Of a stretch of 64,000 bases of DNA, positions 8,791-18,569 are shown piece by piece. Both the position numbers and the translations under genes were made by a program. The notes beneath the pieces are model-generated. The model ran no database searches, had not been told where the DNA came from, and was given only the letters and a program-made list of their open reading frames with translations. The stretch lies in NCBI RefSeq assembly GCF_000966195.1, contig NZ_LAHL01000009.1, positions 124,001-188,000 on the forward strand. The letters run 5' to 3'. Each line of letters begins with the position of its first letter. The first letter of the stretch is position 1. The DNA is from Domibacillus robiginosus (GTDB lineage: Bacteria > Bacillota > Bacilli > Bacillales > Domibacillaceae).

Positions 8791-10101
8791 TTATTTTCTT
8801 GCGCGCGCAATAATGTGAATCGGCGTTCCTTCAAATGCGAACGCATCACGAATGCGATTTTCAAGAAAGCGGAGATAAGAGAAATGCATGAGTTCCGGCT
8901 CGTTAACAAATACAACAAACGTTGGCGGCTTGACCGAAACCTGCGTGGCATAATAAACGCGCAGCCGTTTTCCTTTGTCTGCCGGCGCCGGGTTCATTGC
9001 AACTGCATCGGTAATCACATCATTCAACACACTTGATTGAACACGCATCGAGTGGCTTTCGCTCGCCCGGTCAATATACGGCATGAGTGTATGAATCCGC
9101 TTTTTCGTCTTGGCAGACAAAAACACAATAGGCGCATAGTCTAAAAATTGAAAATGACTGCGGATGTTTTCTTCAAATTCACCCATTGTTTTTTCATCCT
9201 TTTCAACAGCATCCCATTTGTTTACCACAATCACAACAGCCCGTCCTGCTTCGTGCGCGTAGCCGGCAATGTGCTTATCCTGCTCACGAATGCCTTCTTC
9301 CGCGTTTAAAACGACCAGCACAACGTCGGAGCGTTCAATCGCTCTCATCGCACGCAGTACGCTGTATTTTTCAGTTGTCTCATATACTTTTCCGCGTTTT
9401 CTCATCCCGGCTGTGTCAATGATTACATACTTCTGGCCATTATACGTGTAGGGAGAGTCAACCGCATCACGCGTCGTGCCTGCAATATCGCTAACAATAA
9501 CACGATCTTCGCCGAGCAGCGCATTTGTAAGAGACGACTTTCCTACATTCGGACGGCCAATTAGGGAAAATTTAATGACATCATCTTCGTACGGCTTGTC
9601 TTCGCCCGTCGGAAAATGTGACACAACTTCGTCAAGCAAATCTCCAAGGCCGATACCATGTGAACCGGAAATCGGAAAAATCTCACCGAAACCAAGTGAA
9701 TAAAAATCATAAATATCTGCCCGCATATCCGGGTTATCAATTTTATTTACACCAAGTACAATCGGCTTTTTAGACCGGTATAAAATTTTGGCTACTTCTT
9801 CGTCTGCCGATGTGACACCTTCACGCCCGTTCACGATAAAAATGATCACATCCGCCTCATCAATCGCAATTTCAGCCTGCTGGCGAATTTGATCTAGAAA
9901 AGGCTCATCACTTAAGTCAATACCGCCTGTATCAATCAGGTTAAATTCATGCGTCAGCCATTCGCCTGAACTGTAGATACGGTCGCGAGTTACACCCGGC
10001 ACATCTTCGACAATGGAAATACGTTCACCGGCAATTCGGTTAAAAATCGTTGATTTACCTACATTCGGCCTTCCAACGATCGCAACAGTTCGTTTCATCA
10101 T
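8791..10101 (-). CDS. der: Ribosome assembly GTPase Der (EngA)
   Basis: An essential GTPase with two GTP-binding domains in tandem and a C-terminal KH-like domain, needed for 50S subunit maturation. Two P-loops are visible, GRPNVGKST near residue 10 and GRPNVGKSS near residue 184, with DTGG and DTAG G3 motifs and NKID and NKWD G4 motifs. The length of 436 residues is standard. Two adjacent ATG codons (10101, 10098) could serve as start after AAGGGAAAG. It has its own unit, because a terminator lies upstream after fni. Confidence 0.98.
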   Translation of the reverse strand: MMKRTVAIVGRPNVGKSTIFNRIAGERISIVEDVPGVTRDRIYSSGEWLTHEFNLIDTGGIDLSDEPFLDQIRQQAEIAIDEADVIIFIVNGREGVTSADEEVAKILYRSKKPIVLGVNKIDNPDMRADIYDFYSLGFGEIFPISGSHGIGLGDLLDEVVSHFPTGEDKPYEDDVIKFSLIGRPNVGKSSLTNALLGEDRVIVSDIAGTTRDAVDSPYTYNGQKYVIIDTAGMRKRGKVYETTEKYSVLRAMRAIERSDVVLVVLNAEEGIREQDKHIAGYAHEAGRAVVIVVNKWDAVEKDEKTMGEFEENIRSHFQFLDYAPIVFLSAKTKKRIHTLMPYIDRASESHSMRVQSSVLNDVITDAVAMNPAPADKGKRLRVYYATQVSVKPPTFVVFVNEPELMHFSYLRFLENRIRDAFAFEGTPIHIIARARK

Positions 10102-10159
10102 TACATCTTTCCCTTCAATGGTTCACCCAATTTATTCTCATTACTTTTTTATTTTGTTC

Positions 10160-10189
10160 AAAAGAAAACCCTTCTACCATGAGAAGGGG
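10160..10189 (-). terminator. Intrinsic terminator after fni
   Basis: CCCTTCT and AGAAGGG pair (10169-10175 with 10182-10188), and on the minus strand TTTTCTTTT follows. It lies between the fni stop and the der start. Confidence 0.8.
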
Positions 10190-10221
10190 TCCAATCAACA
10201 ATTTATTTTATCATATTTTGG

Positions 10222-11292
10222 TTATGAATCAAATGGCACCGGCGTCCGGCGGGCAAAACGCTCCGGCTTTAAGCCCCGCGCCTGCAGCCATTGGCCCGTT
10301 TCTCCTGAGACAATAAGCGGAACGCTGTGAAGGTGGGAAATAGACCGGGCACCCAATGCGCACATCATCATTTTCATGTCCGCCTTCATCTGTTCAATAT
10401 GCTCTACGAGCGCTTCCTGTCCATCAGTCAGCAGCACATTCAATAAAAATCCGGATAGTCCCGCTGCTGACGCGCCAAGAGCCAGTGATTTAACCACATC
10501 ATCCGCATACTGCAGGCCACCCGAAGCAATAACTGTATGTTCTGGAGCTCCGGAAGCCGTTTCAACGATGGATACAGCAGTAGGTATGCCCCAGTTGTTG
10601 AAAAAAGCAAGAGGGCGCGTTGCCCGCTCGTTTTCAACCGCTGCGAAATTTGTTCCGCCAAAGCCCGCTGTATCAATAGCGGCCAGTGGAAGGCTGCTCA
10701 ATAGCTGCGCCGTTTCACTGCTGATGCCGAAACCGGTTTCCTTCACTACAACGGGAATATCAACTTTCTCACAAATAGCCGCAATCCGGTCGACAGCACC
10801 GCGGAAATCACGGTCTCCTTCAGGCATCGCCAGTTCCTGTACAACATTCAGATGAATCTGCAAAAAGTCTGCATCAATCATCTCGCACACTGCCTGTGCT
10901 TCCTTCACGGTCGCTTCTGATCCGATGTTAGCCATCATGATTCCATCCGGGTTGGCTTTACGGGCTGCTTCGAACGTGGCCCGCTCTTCCGGGTGGCGAA
11001 GCGCTGACATTTGAGAGCCCACTGCCATAGGAATCTCGCATGCCGCCGCTACTTCTGCCAGTTGCGTGTTTATGCGTGCTGTTGCTTCTCCGCCTCCGCC
11101 TGTCATCGCATTCACAAAAATCGGCGAACTCCACTGAAGTCCGCCGATTTCGGTCGATAGCGATATATTTGTGACAGAGGAACCAGGGAGGCTCTGATGA
11201 ACAAATTGAATATGCTCCAATCCTGTTCGCCGGCTTTGCCCTGTTGACAGCGCATAATGAATATGATCAATCTTGCGTTCCGCTCTGCTCAA
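10222..11292 (-). CDS. fni: Type 2 isopentenyl-diphosphate delta-isomerase
   Basis: FMN- and NADPH-dependent enzyme that interconverts IPP and DMAPP, feeding the prenyl synthase encoded by hepS/hepT in this window. The 356 residues show NAMTGGGG, the substrate segment HLNVVQE followed by MPEGDRDF, and the phosphate-binding SGGLQ. The start is TTG at 11292, set by GGTGATG seven bases before it and by the typical N-terminus SRAERKIDH. It lies 19 bp downstream of the S1 gene. Confidence 0.95.
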   Translation of the reverse strand: MSRAERKIDHIHYALSTGQSRRTGLEHIQFVHQSLPGSSVTNISLSTEIGGLQWSSPIFVNAMTGGGGEATARINTQLAEVAAACEIPMAVGSQMSALRHPEERATFEAARKANPDGIMMANIGSEATVKEAQAVCEMIDADFLQIHLNVVQELAMPEGDRDFRGAVDRIAAICEKVDIPVVVKETGFGISSETAQLLSSLPLAAIDTAGFGGTNFAAVENERATRPLAFFNNWGIPTAVSIVETASGAPEHTVIASGGLQYADDVVKSLALGASAAGLSGFLLNVLLTDGQEALVEHIEQMKADMKMMMCALGARSISHLHSVPLIVSGETGQWLQARGLKPERFARRTPVPFDS

Positions 11293-11311
11293 AATGTCAT
11301 CACCGTCTTGT

Positions 11312-12451
11312 TTATTTTAAATCTTTTAGCTGATCGCCTAGAATATCACCAATTTGGAAGCCTGAGCTTTCTTCTGGCAGTTCATATGAATCAACTGTTT
11401 CTTCTGCTTCATGCTCTTCAAAGGATTTCATGCTGAGGGATAAACGATGTTCCTGTTCATTGGCATCCAGCACTTTTACTCTAACAGACTGTCCTTCTTC
11501 AAGTACTTCATGAGGAGTGCCAATGTGGCGGTTTGAGATTTGAGAAATATGAACAAGACCTTCTACTCCTGGGAACACTTCTACAAACGCACCGTATGAA
11601 ACAAGGCGCTTAACCGTTCCTTCGTGCTCGGAGCCAATCGGCGCACGATCTGCAATGTTTTCCCACGGCCCAGGCAGTGTTTCTTTAATAGATAAAGAAA
11701 TTCGCTCACTGTCACGGTCAATAGACAGTACTTTCACTTTTACTTCCTGGCCTTCTGTTAACACATCAGACGGTTTTTCTACATGCTCATGAGAAAGCTG
11801 AGAAATGTGAACGAGTCCATCCACACCGCCGATATCAACAAATGCGCCAAAATCTGTCAGGCGCTGTACTTTTCCGTCAATTACATCTCCCGCCTGGATG
11901 TCTTCAAGTACTTTCTGTTTGTTTTCAGCTTTTTCAATGTCTAATACTGCCCGATGTGAAAGAATCAACCGGTTTTTATCTTGTTCAAGCTCCACGATTT
12001 TAAGTTTCATAACGCGGCCTTTGTAATCTTCAAAATCTTCAACGAAGTGATCTTCAACGAGTGAAGCCGGAATAAAACCACGAATGCCAAGATCTACAAC
12101 GAGGCCGCCTTTAACGACTTCTTTAATCTCCGCTTCAAAAATAGCGCCTTCTTCAAATCGTTGTTGCATGTCATCCCACGCTGTTTCCGCATCGGCTTTG
12201 CGCTTCGATAGGACATATAGATCATCTTCTTCTTTTGTGACAAGCAGTTCAAGCTCGTCGCCTTCCTGGACGACATCTGATGCTTTTTCTACGTGAAGGC
12301 TTGACAGTTCACTGATGGGAATAATACCGTCTTTCTTGCTGTCCGGAATTTCCACCTGGACTTGCTTTTCTTCGACTTTCACGACCGTGGCACGCACTTT
12401 ATCGCCAACGGAGTAGTTATTCACTTCTGCTTGGTTCATATCCTCTGTCAT
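11312..12451 (-). CDS. ypfD: S1 RNA-binding domain protein (YpfD, RpsA-like)
   Basis: A 379-residue protein made of four S1 OB-fold repeats. The last two are clearest, with [18 protein letters not shown]-like and [19 protein letters not shown]-like cores. This is the Firmicute short form of ribosomal protein S1; it binds RNA but is not a permanent ribosomal subunit as in Escherichia coli. It begins with a strong AGGAGG and is probably co-transcribed with fni. The symbol rpsA is also used. Confidence 0.93.
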   Translation of the reverse strand: MTEDMNQAEVNNYSVGDKVRATVVKVEEKQVQVEIPDSKKDGIIPISELSSLHVEKASDVVQEGDELELLVTKEEDDLYVLSKRKADAETAWDDMQQRFEEGAIFEAEIKEVVKGGLVVDLGIRGFIPASLVEDHFVEDFEDYKGRVMKLKIVELEQDKNRLILSHRAVLDIEKAENKQKVLEDIQAGDVIDGKVQRLTDFGAFVDIGGVDGLVHISQLSHEHVEKPSDVLTEGQEVKVKVLSIDRDSERISLSIKETLPGPWENIADRAPIGSEHEGTVKRLVSYGAFVEVFPGVEGLVHISQISNRHIGTPHEVLEEGQSVRVKVLDANEQEHRLSLSMKSFEEHEAEETVDSYELPEESSGFQIGDILGDQLKDLK

Positions 12452-12540
12452 ATGTAATCCTCCTCAATACAAACTGCGTCAATTTTAAAAATTCTTACTT
12501 CTAACTTCTTACAAACCGCCCAATTTGTCAAGCCGGAAGC

Positions 12541-13128
12541 TCATCGGTTATGCTCTTTTATTAAAGTCCCGATTGCCTCCATAATAGCCTCGGTTGCTTC
12601 TTCAGCTGAGGCTTTTCGCTCACGAAGTGCAGCCATGTCGACGGGCGGCCCATACACAACCTGCAACGGCTTCCCTAATTTATAAGGGCCGATGATAGCA
12701 CAGGGTACAACGGCTGCATCGGTTCGAAGCGCAAAAAAACCTGCACCAGCAAGCCCCTTGCCTAGCTCGCCGGTTTTCGAACGTGTGCCTTCCGGGAAAA
12801 GCCCCAGAACTTGTCCTTCTTTTAAAATTTTCAAACCAGTTCGAATGGCTTCCCGGTCACTCATGCCGCGCTTGACCGGAAAAACATTCAGCTCTTTCAT
12901 TAACTTCCCCATCCACTTCTTTTTAAACAATTCTTCTTTTCCCATAAAGCGGACAGGCCGTTTTGACGTAATGCCGACAATAGGCGGATCGAGATTATCA
13001 ATATGGTTTGCACACAGAAGCACGCCGCCTTCTTTTGGGAAATGTTCAAGGCCCTTAATATGAATTCGGTAGGCGGGAGTTAAAATAGATTTTACGACTG
13101 TTTTAGCGAATGTATAAAAAGTGACCAT
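12541..13128 (-). CDS. plsC: 1-acyl-sn-glycerol-3-phosphate acyltransferase
   Basis: Membrane-associated enzyme that acylates lysophosphatidic acid to phosphatidic acid. The 195 residues contain the acyltransferase motif NHIDNLD (NHxxxxD) near residue 41 and the substrate motif FPEGTRSKTG near residue 114. It sits one base after cmk, with GGGGGAG as ribosome binding site, so the two are coupled. In B. subtilis plsC is elsewhere; this cmk-plsC-ypfD arrangement is common in other Bacillaceae. Confidence 0.93.
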   Translation of the reverse strand: MVTFYTFAKTVVKSILTPAYRIHIKGLEHFPKEGGVLLCANHIDNLDPPIVGITSKRPVRFMGKEELFKKKWMGKLMKELNVFPVKRGMSDREAIRTGLKILKEGQVLGLFPEGTRSKTGELGKGLAGAGFFALRTDAAVVPCAIIGPYKLGKPLQVVYGPPVDMAALRERKASAEEATEAIMEAIGTLIKEHNR

Positions 13129-13129
13129 T

Positions 13130-13801
13130 TTACTCCCCCGCTCCTGCTGCCGCCATAATCGCGTCAGCTACCTCATCGATCGACATATGTGTCGTATCAA
13201 TTTCAATTGCACCTTCCGCTTTTTTCAGCGGCGACTCTTCCCTCTCTGTATCCATTTTGTCGCGTGCGGCAATCTCTTTTTTTAAATTCTCCAAATCTGA
13301 TGAAAACCCTTTTTTCAAGTTTTCAGCATGACGTCGCTTTGCCCGCTCATCTACACCGGCCAGCAGAAAAATTTTCACATCTGCATCCGGCAGCACACTC
13401 GTCCCAATGTCACGCCCGTCCATTACCACACCGCCTCTTGCCGCTAATTCCTGCTGGCGCTGTGTCATATCTCGGCGAACCTCGCTATGACGTGCGACCG
13501 CCGAAACATTATTGGTTACGTCATCTGTTCGAATCACTTCAGTGACATCTTCCCCGTCCAACAGAACCATCTGGCCCTTTTCTCCCTGCCGGAGGGAAAT
13601 GGTCGTATCAGCCAGCAGCTGACCAAGGGCTCTGCCGTCTTCTACATTTATGTCGCGCTGGAGCGCTTTATACGTAATCGCTCTATACATCGCCCCGGTA
13701 TCAATATAAATATAAGAAAGCCGTGCCGCCACAATTTTAGCAGCGGTGCTTTTTCCTGCAGCGGCAGGGCCGTCAATCGCGATTTGCAGTTGTTTTTCCA
13801 T
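13130..13801 (-). CDS. cmk: Cytidylate kinase
   Basis: Phosphorylates CMP and dCMP with ATP. The 223 residues begin with the P-loop [11 protein letters not shown] (residues 8-18). They include [12 protein letters not shown], the substrate segment MDGRDIGT, and the arginine-rich lid ERAKRRHAE. Its ATG follows AGGTGAAAAG. It heads a likely cmk-plsC-ypfD-fni unit, as the upstream motI gene ends in a terminator. Confidence 0.97.
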   Translation of the reverse strand: MEKQLQIAIDGPAAAGKSTAAKIVAARLSYIYIDTGAMYRAITYKALQRDINVEDGRALGQLLADTTISLRQGEKGQMVLLDGEDVTEVIRTDDVTNNVSAVARHSEVRRDMTQRQQELAARGGVVMDGRDIGTSVLPDADVKIFLLAGVDERAKRRHAENLKKGFSSDLENLKKEIAARDKMDTEREESPLKKAEGAIEIDTTHMSIDEVADAIMAAAGAGE

Positions 13802-13856
13802 CTTTTCACCTCATCAAAAAATTCTTATTCATTTTATCATAGATTGGTTTGGACAC

Positions 13857-13884
13857 AAAAAAAGAACCCAAACGTTGGGCTCTT
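13857..13884 (-). terminator. Intrinsic terminator after motI
   Basis: AAGAACCCA and TGGGCTCTT pair with one mismatch around a four-base loop, and seven T follow on the minus strand. Confidence 0.8.
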
Positions 13885-13886
13885 GA

Positions 13887-14546
13887 TTATTCCAGTCCTT
13901 TCCTGCGAAGCCGCAGCTGTTGTTCAAAGCAAAAGCGCATAAGCATCTGCTGTTCTGTGTGAGGAAGGTCTTTGAACTCAAAAGACCCAATGCGGCGGCC
14001 CTTATCATCCTGCTGAATCCGCACCAAATCTGCCCTTGCTTCAAAATAAAGGGGTTCGGCCTGCTGAGATGGCAGTACGCCGTATACCGTTGCTTCCGAT
14101 CCTTTTCCCACTTCAACCGAGTCCGGAAGAACAACCGCCGCACCACCGGCACTAATATCTTCCGTCAGCGAAGAAAAGGGCGGCATTCCTTTGAATTCAA
14201 TCGCTGTATCCACTGCTTTTTGAATCCGGACAAATTTCCGCCGCTGTATACGGACGTATTGATTGGCACCGGGGTCCTGTAAAACAAGCATAGGGATTTT
14301 CTTTTTCACACGTCCAATCACTTCGGTGCGAAACAAGTATACAGCGGAAGAAGCGGCCGGATCAAGAAAGCTGACAGTCAGCCGCATGCCCTCCATTAAA
14401 AAAACAGCTCGATTTGTTTGAACACTAATCGGATAATCGATAAACAGCTTTCCGTCTTCTACATCAACTACTTTGCATCTGTATTCTTCTTTTTTATCCG
14501 TTTCTTCAAACGGTTCTAATGTAATCACAACACCGGGCTGAAGCAT
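13887..14546 (-). CDS. motI: PilZ-domain c-di-GMP receptor MotI (YpfA)
   Basis: A cytosolic protein of 219 residues with an N-terminal YcgR-like domain and a C-terminal PilZ domain. The c-di-GMP binding residues are present: the arginine motif QRRKFVR near residue 106 and DISAGGA near residue 133. In B. subtilis this protein, bound to c-di-GMP, disengages the flagellar motor by acting on MotA. The start follows GAGAGTG. A diguanylate cyclase gene lies at 57.5 kb in this window. Family assignment is firm, the motility role is inferred from the homologue. Confidence 0.88.
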   Translation of the reverse strand: MLQPGVVITLEPFEETDKKEEYRCKVVDVEDGKLFIDYPISVQTNRAVFLMEGMRLTVSFLDPAASSAVYLFRTEVIGRVKKKIPMLVLQDPGANQYVRIQRRKFVRIQKAVDTAIEFKGMPPFSSLTEDISAGGAAVVLPDSVEVGKGSEATVYGVLPSQQAEPLYFEARADLVRIQQDDKGRRIGSFEFKDLPHTEQQMLMRFCFEQQLRLRRKGLE

Positions 14547-14641
14547 TTACATCACTCTCTTTTTCCCAGACTGCGTTTTATAGGTCAAAACGCTCATTGA
14601 AAAAAATTATAAAGGATGTAAGACCTAATTGCAATAGGCTC

Positions 14642-15979
14642 TTACTGTGCGTAGCCCGCTTCCGCTTCTTGAAGTTTTTCAATCCGTTCTTCCGTTCCAT
14701 TGTCTGCATTGATAAAAATGCGATAAGACGCTGTTCCGTTTTCCGCTAAAAATTCGTAGCACATCATATCCTTCATTTCCTCATTTGTTACGATTGCTTT
14801 TTTTGTTTCCATGACGGTTAATTTTGGATGCAGCTCTTTTTTTGCTTCCTCTTCGCTTAAAGCAGGCTCAGAGATTTTCCACTCTTTTTTATTTTTCCAG
14901 TAATTCTGCGCTTCAAGGCCCGTAACGGCACCTGTGTCGAGCGCTGTTTTGATCGTTACAGACTCCGGGTAAACAAGCGTATCTTTGATTTTTTTAGTAA
15001 ATGTAAAAACGCCTGTATGGTCGTACTGCGCACTATTTGTCATGACCATTCCTTCAAAACCATGTTTTTTCAAGAAAGCATCCGCTTTTTGAGAGGCGTC
15101 ATGTAAGCTCATTCGGCTTTTGCCTGGCGTTCTGTTAACAGTAAAGGTTAAAGGATAGCCGCCTTTTTTCGTGATATCCATACTCGCCTCTTCACCGTCC
15201 TGCCCTGTAACCGACACATGGTAAAATGGCACCGACGCTCCTTTTAAGCTGCTGTTTACTGACGTCACTTCTGCGTCAAACTGAAAATAGTCCTTGGCCG
15301 TTTGAGCTGCTTCTTTTTTGCTAATCATCGGTCCTTTAAGCTTTTTAAGGGCGTCGTCTGACACCGATTTTTCGACTTGAGTTGCTTTGAATACATCGGC
15401 TTCAGAGAATTCAGATGCTTTTTTCTCAATGGTATTAAAGCCGTCAATCACTGTATTGTCTTTTGGCTCATCGCCATTGGCCGCCGCATGTGCCACGTCC
15501 GTCCAGCGCAGGTTTTTATCCAGTACATTCATCTGCACAGCACGAAGGTCATTTTGAATATCAGCCGACTGCTTGTAAAGCGACTCAAGCTGCTCGTACT
15601 CTTTTTCTGTTAATGGCTCCGTATCAAGATCACGCACTGCCGTGTTGTATGTGAAGTCACCGCTTTTTCCTAAAAACTCCTCGGTTTTTGAAAAAGGCAT
15701 AAATCCGAGCGGCAGGCGGCTGATCGCATTGTGTGCTTCGGATGTAAGACGCCATACATCCGTCAGCGCCGGTGTTAAATTGGCTTTTGAATTCATGGCC
15801 AGCGCTTCTCCTGTCCGGTCGTGAATCACATCCACCTGGTAAACAAGTTCATGAAACGCCTGCTGGTACCCATTCTCTGCTTCCACCATCAGCTGCTGCT
15901 TTGCCTGGTGCTGCCTAAATCCCCAAACTGCTGTTACAGCCAAGAGCACAGCGAGTGCTACTGTGATAAATGTCCGCAT
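14642..15979 (-). CDS. ypeB: Spore germination protein YpeB
   Basis: A 445-residue protein with an N-terminal membrane anchor (about residues 4-22), a helical region and C-terminal PepSY domains. YpeB and SleB depend on each other for incorporation into spores, and the PepSY part restrains SleB until germination. It starts 12 bp after sleB with GGAGACG as ribosome binding site, the conserved sleB-ypeB order. Expression in the forespore would come from the promoter ahead of sleB. Confidence 0.95.
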   Translation of the reverse strand: MRTFITVALAVLLAVTAVWGFRQHQAKQQLMVEAENGYQQAFHELVYQVDVIHDRTGEALAMNSKANLTPALTDVWRLTSEAHNAISRLPLGFMPFSKTEEFLGKSGDFTYNTAVRDLDTEPLTEKEYEQLESLYKQSADIQNDLRAVQMNVLDKNLRWTDVAHAAANGDEPKDNTVIDGFNTIEKKASEFSEADVFKATQVEKSVSDDALKKLKGPMISKKEAAQTAKDYFQFDAEVTSVNSSLKGASVPFYHVSVTGQDGEEASMDITKKGGYPLTFTVNRTPGKSRMSLHDASQKADAFLKKHGFEGMVMTNSAQYDHTGVFTFTKKIKDTLVYPESVTIKTALDTGAVTGLEAQNYWKNKKEWKISEPALSEEEAKKELHPKLTVMETKKAIVTNEEMKDMMCYEFLAENGTASYRIFINADNGTEERIEKLQEAEAGYAQ

Positions 15980-15991
15980 GTTGATCGTCTC

Positions 15992-16741
15992 CTATTCGCA
16001 AAAAATATGCTGGCCAATTTGCTTGATTTGCGGCCGTGACCAGATCCAGCCGCTTGTAGCGGTGTCTGGATTAAAGTAATAAAGCGCTTCTCCCGTTGGA
16101 TCCCATCCATTAATGGCGTCTAATACGGCTTCTTTCGCCTGCGGGTTTGGCGTAAGCCAGATTTGCCCGTCTGCTACAGCCGTAAACGCGCCCGGCTCAA
16201 AAATAACGCCAGAAGCTGTGTTCGGAAACGATTCACTCGCGATTCGGTTTAATATAACGGCAGCAACTGCTACCTGGCCTTCATAAGGCTCTCCTCGCGC
16301 TTCTCCATAAACAGCATTGGCCATCAGCTGAATATCATTTTGAGAAAACCCGGCCGGCGTGTTTACAGATTGGGCCGACGTTTTGGTTCCACCGTAGTAC
16401 GTAAATGCTTTTCCTTTGTGCATCTGGTTTTTCACATGCTGCTCATCGTATTGGGAGACTTGTTCAAGCTTCCGCTTTGTGGATTCACCTGCTAACCCGT
16501 CTACTGGAAGTCCAAATGATTCCTGAAAGTTTCTTAATGCCCAGTAGGTTGACCACCCGAATACTCCGTCGATTTGATTACGGTAATAGCCGGTATATTG
16601 AAGCCTTGATTGCAGTTCAATAACATCCTCCCCTTCAGCTCCGCGCTGAATGACTTGCCCTGAAAATGCCCCTGCATGCCCGGATGCAAGCAGAAGGACA
16701 AGCGTCAGAAAAACGGCAATCTGCTTTTTCCACTTTGTCAA
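15992..16741 (-). CDS. sleB: Spore cortex-lytic enzyme SleB
   Basis: A lytic transglycosylase that cleaves muramic-delta-lactam cortex peptidoglycan during germination. The 249 residues carry a signal peptide (cleavage after about residue 25, SGHAGA), a peptidoglycan-binding domain (about 30-95) and a hydrolase_2 catalytic domain (about 135-249), with the probable catalytic glutamate in NAVYGEARGEPYEGQ. The start is TTG at 16741 after GGTGAACGAAA. A forespore promoter lies just upstream. Confidence 0.96.
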   Translation of the reverse strand: MTKWKKQIAVFLTLVLLLASGHAGAFSGQVIQRGAEGEDVIELQSRLQYTGYYRNQIDGVFGWSTYWALRNFQESFGLPVDGLAGESTKRKLEQVSQYDEQHVKNQMHKGKAFTYYGGTKTSAQSVNTPAGFSQNDIQLMANAVYGEARGEPYEGQVAVAAVILNRIASESFPNTASGVIFEPGAFTAVADGQIWLTPNPQAKEAVLDAINGWDPTGEALYYFNPDTATSGWIWSRPQIKQIGQHIFCE

Positions 16742-16772
16742 TTTCGTTCACCATCCTATCGAAATATAGGAC

Positions 16773-16801
16773 TAGTTTGTCATCCTCCTCTTTTTTTATA
16801 C
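16773..16801 (-). promoter_or_regulatory. Probable sigma G promoter of sleB-ypeB
   Basis: On the minus strand GTATA (16797-16801), 17 bases, then CAAACTA (16773-16779), which differs from the sigma G -10 CATnnTA at one key base. Transcription would begin near 16766, about 25 bases before the TTG start. A weak 6-bp hairpin (TCCTAT/ATAGGA) precedes the start codon. Confidence 0.55.
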
Positions 16802-16833
16802 GAAAAAAAGAGGCGCCCGTTTGAGCAGCCTCT
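16802..16833 (-). terminator. Intrinsic terminator after prsW
   Basis: AGAGGC and GCCTCT (16809-16814 with 16828-16833) with seven T following on the minus strand, two bases after the prsW stop. Confidence 0.75.
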
Positions 16834-16834
16834 C

Positions 16835-17503
16835 TTACAATTTCAGCTTATGATACGCCTCTGTCAAAATGTGCGCTTTTTTTACTTTTTGCATCGCAAA
16901 CCACCATAAAAACAGCATAAATGGGATCATGTAATAGATCCAGGTGCTTTCAATCACTAAAATGTAATCGAATAACCCGTGAAGAAAAAACGGCACAAAA
17001 AACGCGAAAGCCAGCATTTTTTTTTCTGCATATTGATCTCCGAATTTTGCCCGGCTAAAATAATACCCCATAATCGCTCCAAACAACGCGTGGCTCGATA
17101 CAGGCAAAAGCGCCCTCACAAAAGCATACTCCACGCCGTGTGCAACTAAATAAAGCACATTTTCTGCTGTGGCAAAGCCAAGTGATACGCTCGTTGCATA
17201 AACGATTCCGTCATACGGCTCGTCAAAATGTGTATGCGAGTAAATAAGAAAGTATAAAATAAACCACTTCATAAATTCTTCTGGTATAGCCGTCGAAAAA
17301 AACGCCTGCACAAATCCCGGACCAACAATTTGTTCTTCTACCAGTACATATTGAAAAAACATAACCGGAAACGTTACGACGATGCCGTATAAAAAGGCCT
17401 TGGCAACAGTTAAAACCGGTTCTGCTTCATAGCGGTCACGCAAATAAAAAAATACTAAAAGCGCCAGACCAGGCGCAATCCCTGCTGAAAGAATCGGGAT
17501 CAT
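16835..17503 (-). CDS. prsW: Site-1 intramembrane protease PrsW
   Basis: Polytopic membrane protease that in B. subtilis makes the first cut in anti-sigma factor RsiW. The acidic motifs expected of the family are present: EEFMKW in a membrane-adjacent segment, then the conserved histidines of SHALFGAIMGYY and FFLHGLFDY. The ATG at 17503, after GAGGGA, gives 222 residues and the normal N-terminus IPILSAGIAPG. Upstream in-frame ATG codons lack a ribosome binding site. It is divergent from ansA. Confidence 0.9.
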   Translation of the reverse strand: MIPILSAGIAPGLALLVFFYLRDRYEAEPVLTVAKAFLYGIVVTFPVMFFQYVLVEEQIVGPGFVQAFFSTAIPEEFMKWFILYFLIYSHTHFDEPYDGIVYATSVSLGFATAENVLYLVAHGVEYAFVRALLPVSSHALFGAIMGYYFSRAKFGDQYAEKKMLAFAFFVPFFLHGLFDYILVIESTWIYYMIPFMLFLWWFAMQKVKKAHILTEAYHKLKL

Positions 17504-17578
17504 CCATGTTCCCTCTTTTCTTTCTGTTTTTTCCATCGTATCATGAGACATGAAGATTGAAAATAAGGAGCATGAATC

Positions 17579-18529
17579 ATGTCAAAAAAACACATTTTAC
17601 TGCTGCACACCGGCGGTACGATTTCTATGAAAGAAAACGCGGCTGGCAGTGTAGCACCCGATGGCGCTAACCCGATTGCCGAAGTGATTCATATTCCCGG
17701 TGTTGAAGCGCGCTATACCGTAAAGGAACCGTTTCAGCTCCCTTCTCCTCATATGACGCTGGAGAAAATGCTTGTGCTCAGGGAGGAAATTGAAGCCTCC
17801 GATGCAGATGGTGTCGTCATTACACATGGTACAGATACGATGGAAGAAACAGCGTTCTTTTTACATATCACATTAAACACACCGCGCCCGGTTGTTTTAA
17901 CAGGCGCTATGCGCTCAAGCAATGAAGCGGGTGCAGACGGTGTTCCCAACCTGACCGCCGCTGTTAAAACGGCCGCAAGTCCTGATGCCCGGGGCAAAGG
18001 GGTGCTCGTTGTCATGAACAACAGTATTCACAGCGCCGAGTTCGTCGCCAAAACAAATTCCGGCAGTCTTGATTCTTTTCAAAGCCGCAACAGCGGGCCG
18101 ATTGGCACTGTTTTAAAAACAGGACCCCGCTTTTTTTCAACACCGTCAGAATCACAGGCATTTGCCATCACAAAGCTGAACTACCGTGTACCCGTTTTAA
18201 AAGCATATGCCGGCATGGATGATTTTTTAATCTCACAGCTGGCTTCTTGTGACGGTGCAGTCATCGAAGCGATGGGACAGGGAAACATACCCCCGGAAGC
18301 AGCCAAAGCACTTGTGCCACTGATCCAATCCGGTTTTCCCGTTGTGATCACATCAAGATGTGAAAACGGCATTGTAGAACCTGTTTATGCGTATGAAGGA
18401 GGAGGCGCTGCTTTAAAAGAAGCCGGTGCTCTTTTTGCCCGCGGCTTAAGTGGACCCAAAGCCCGCTTAAAACTGATCGCCGCCTTGTCCGCAGGTTACA
18501 AAGGGGAGCTAAACCGCTTTTTTCTGTAA
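17579..18529 (+). CDS. ansA: L-asparaginase, type I
   Basis: Cytosolic enzyme that hydrolyses asparagine to aspartate and ammonia. The 316 residues contain both active-site threonine motifs, HTGGTIS near residues 10-16 and HGTDTMEET near residue 82. No signal peptide is visible. It is one of few plus-strand genes, divergent from prsW with only 75 bp between start codons, and ends in a terminator shared with ypdA. The start follows AAGGAGCATGAATC. Confidence 0.93.
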   Translation: MSKKHILLLHTGGTISMKENAAGSVAPDGANPIAEVIHIPGVEARYTVKEPFQLPSPHMTLEKMLVLREEIEASDADGVVITHGTDTMEETAFFLHITLNTPRPVVLTGAMRSSNEAGADGVPNLTAAVKTAASPDARGKGVLVVMNNSIHSAEFVAKTNSGSLDSFQSRNSGPIGTVLKTGPRFFSTPSESQAFAITKLNYRVPVLKAYAGMDDFLISQLASCDGAVIEAMGQGNIPPEAAKALVPLIQSGFPVVITSRCENGIVEPVYAYEGGGAALKEAGALFARGLSGPKARLKLIAALSAGYKGELNRFFL

Positions 18530-18569
18530 AAGAAGACGGAGCATTATGCTCCGCCTTCTTCTTTTTTTT
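18530..18569. terminator. Bidirectional terminator between ansA and ypdA
   Basis: A 14-bp near-perfect stem (18530-18543 with 18547-18560) with T runs on both strands. The right arm overlaps the last codons of ypdA, so one hairpin serves both convergent genes. Confidence 0.88.

Noticed and set aside
16835-17551. Longer PrsW starting at ATG 17551.
   Set aside because: No ribosome binding site there, while the ATG at 17503 has one and gives the normal N-terminus.
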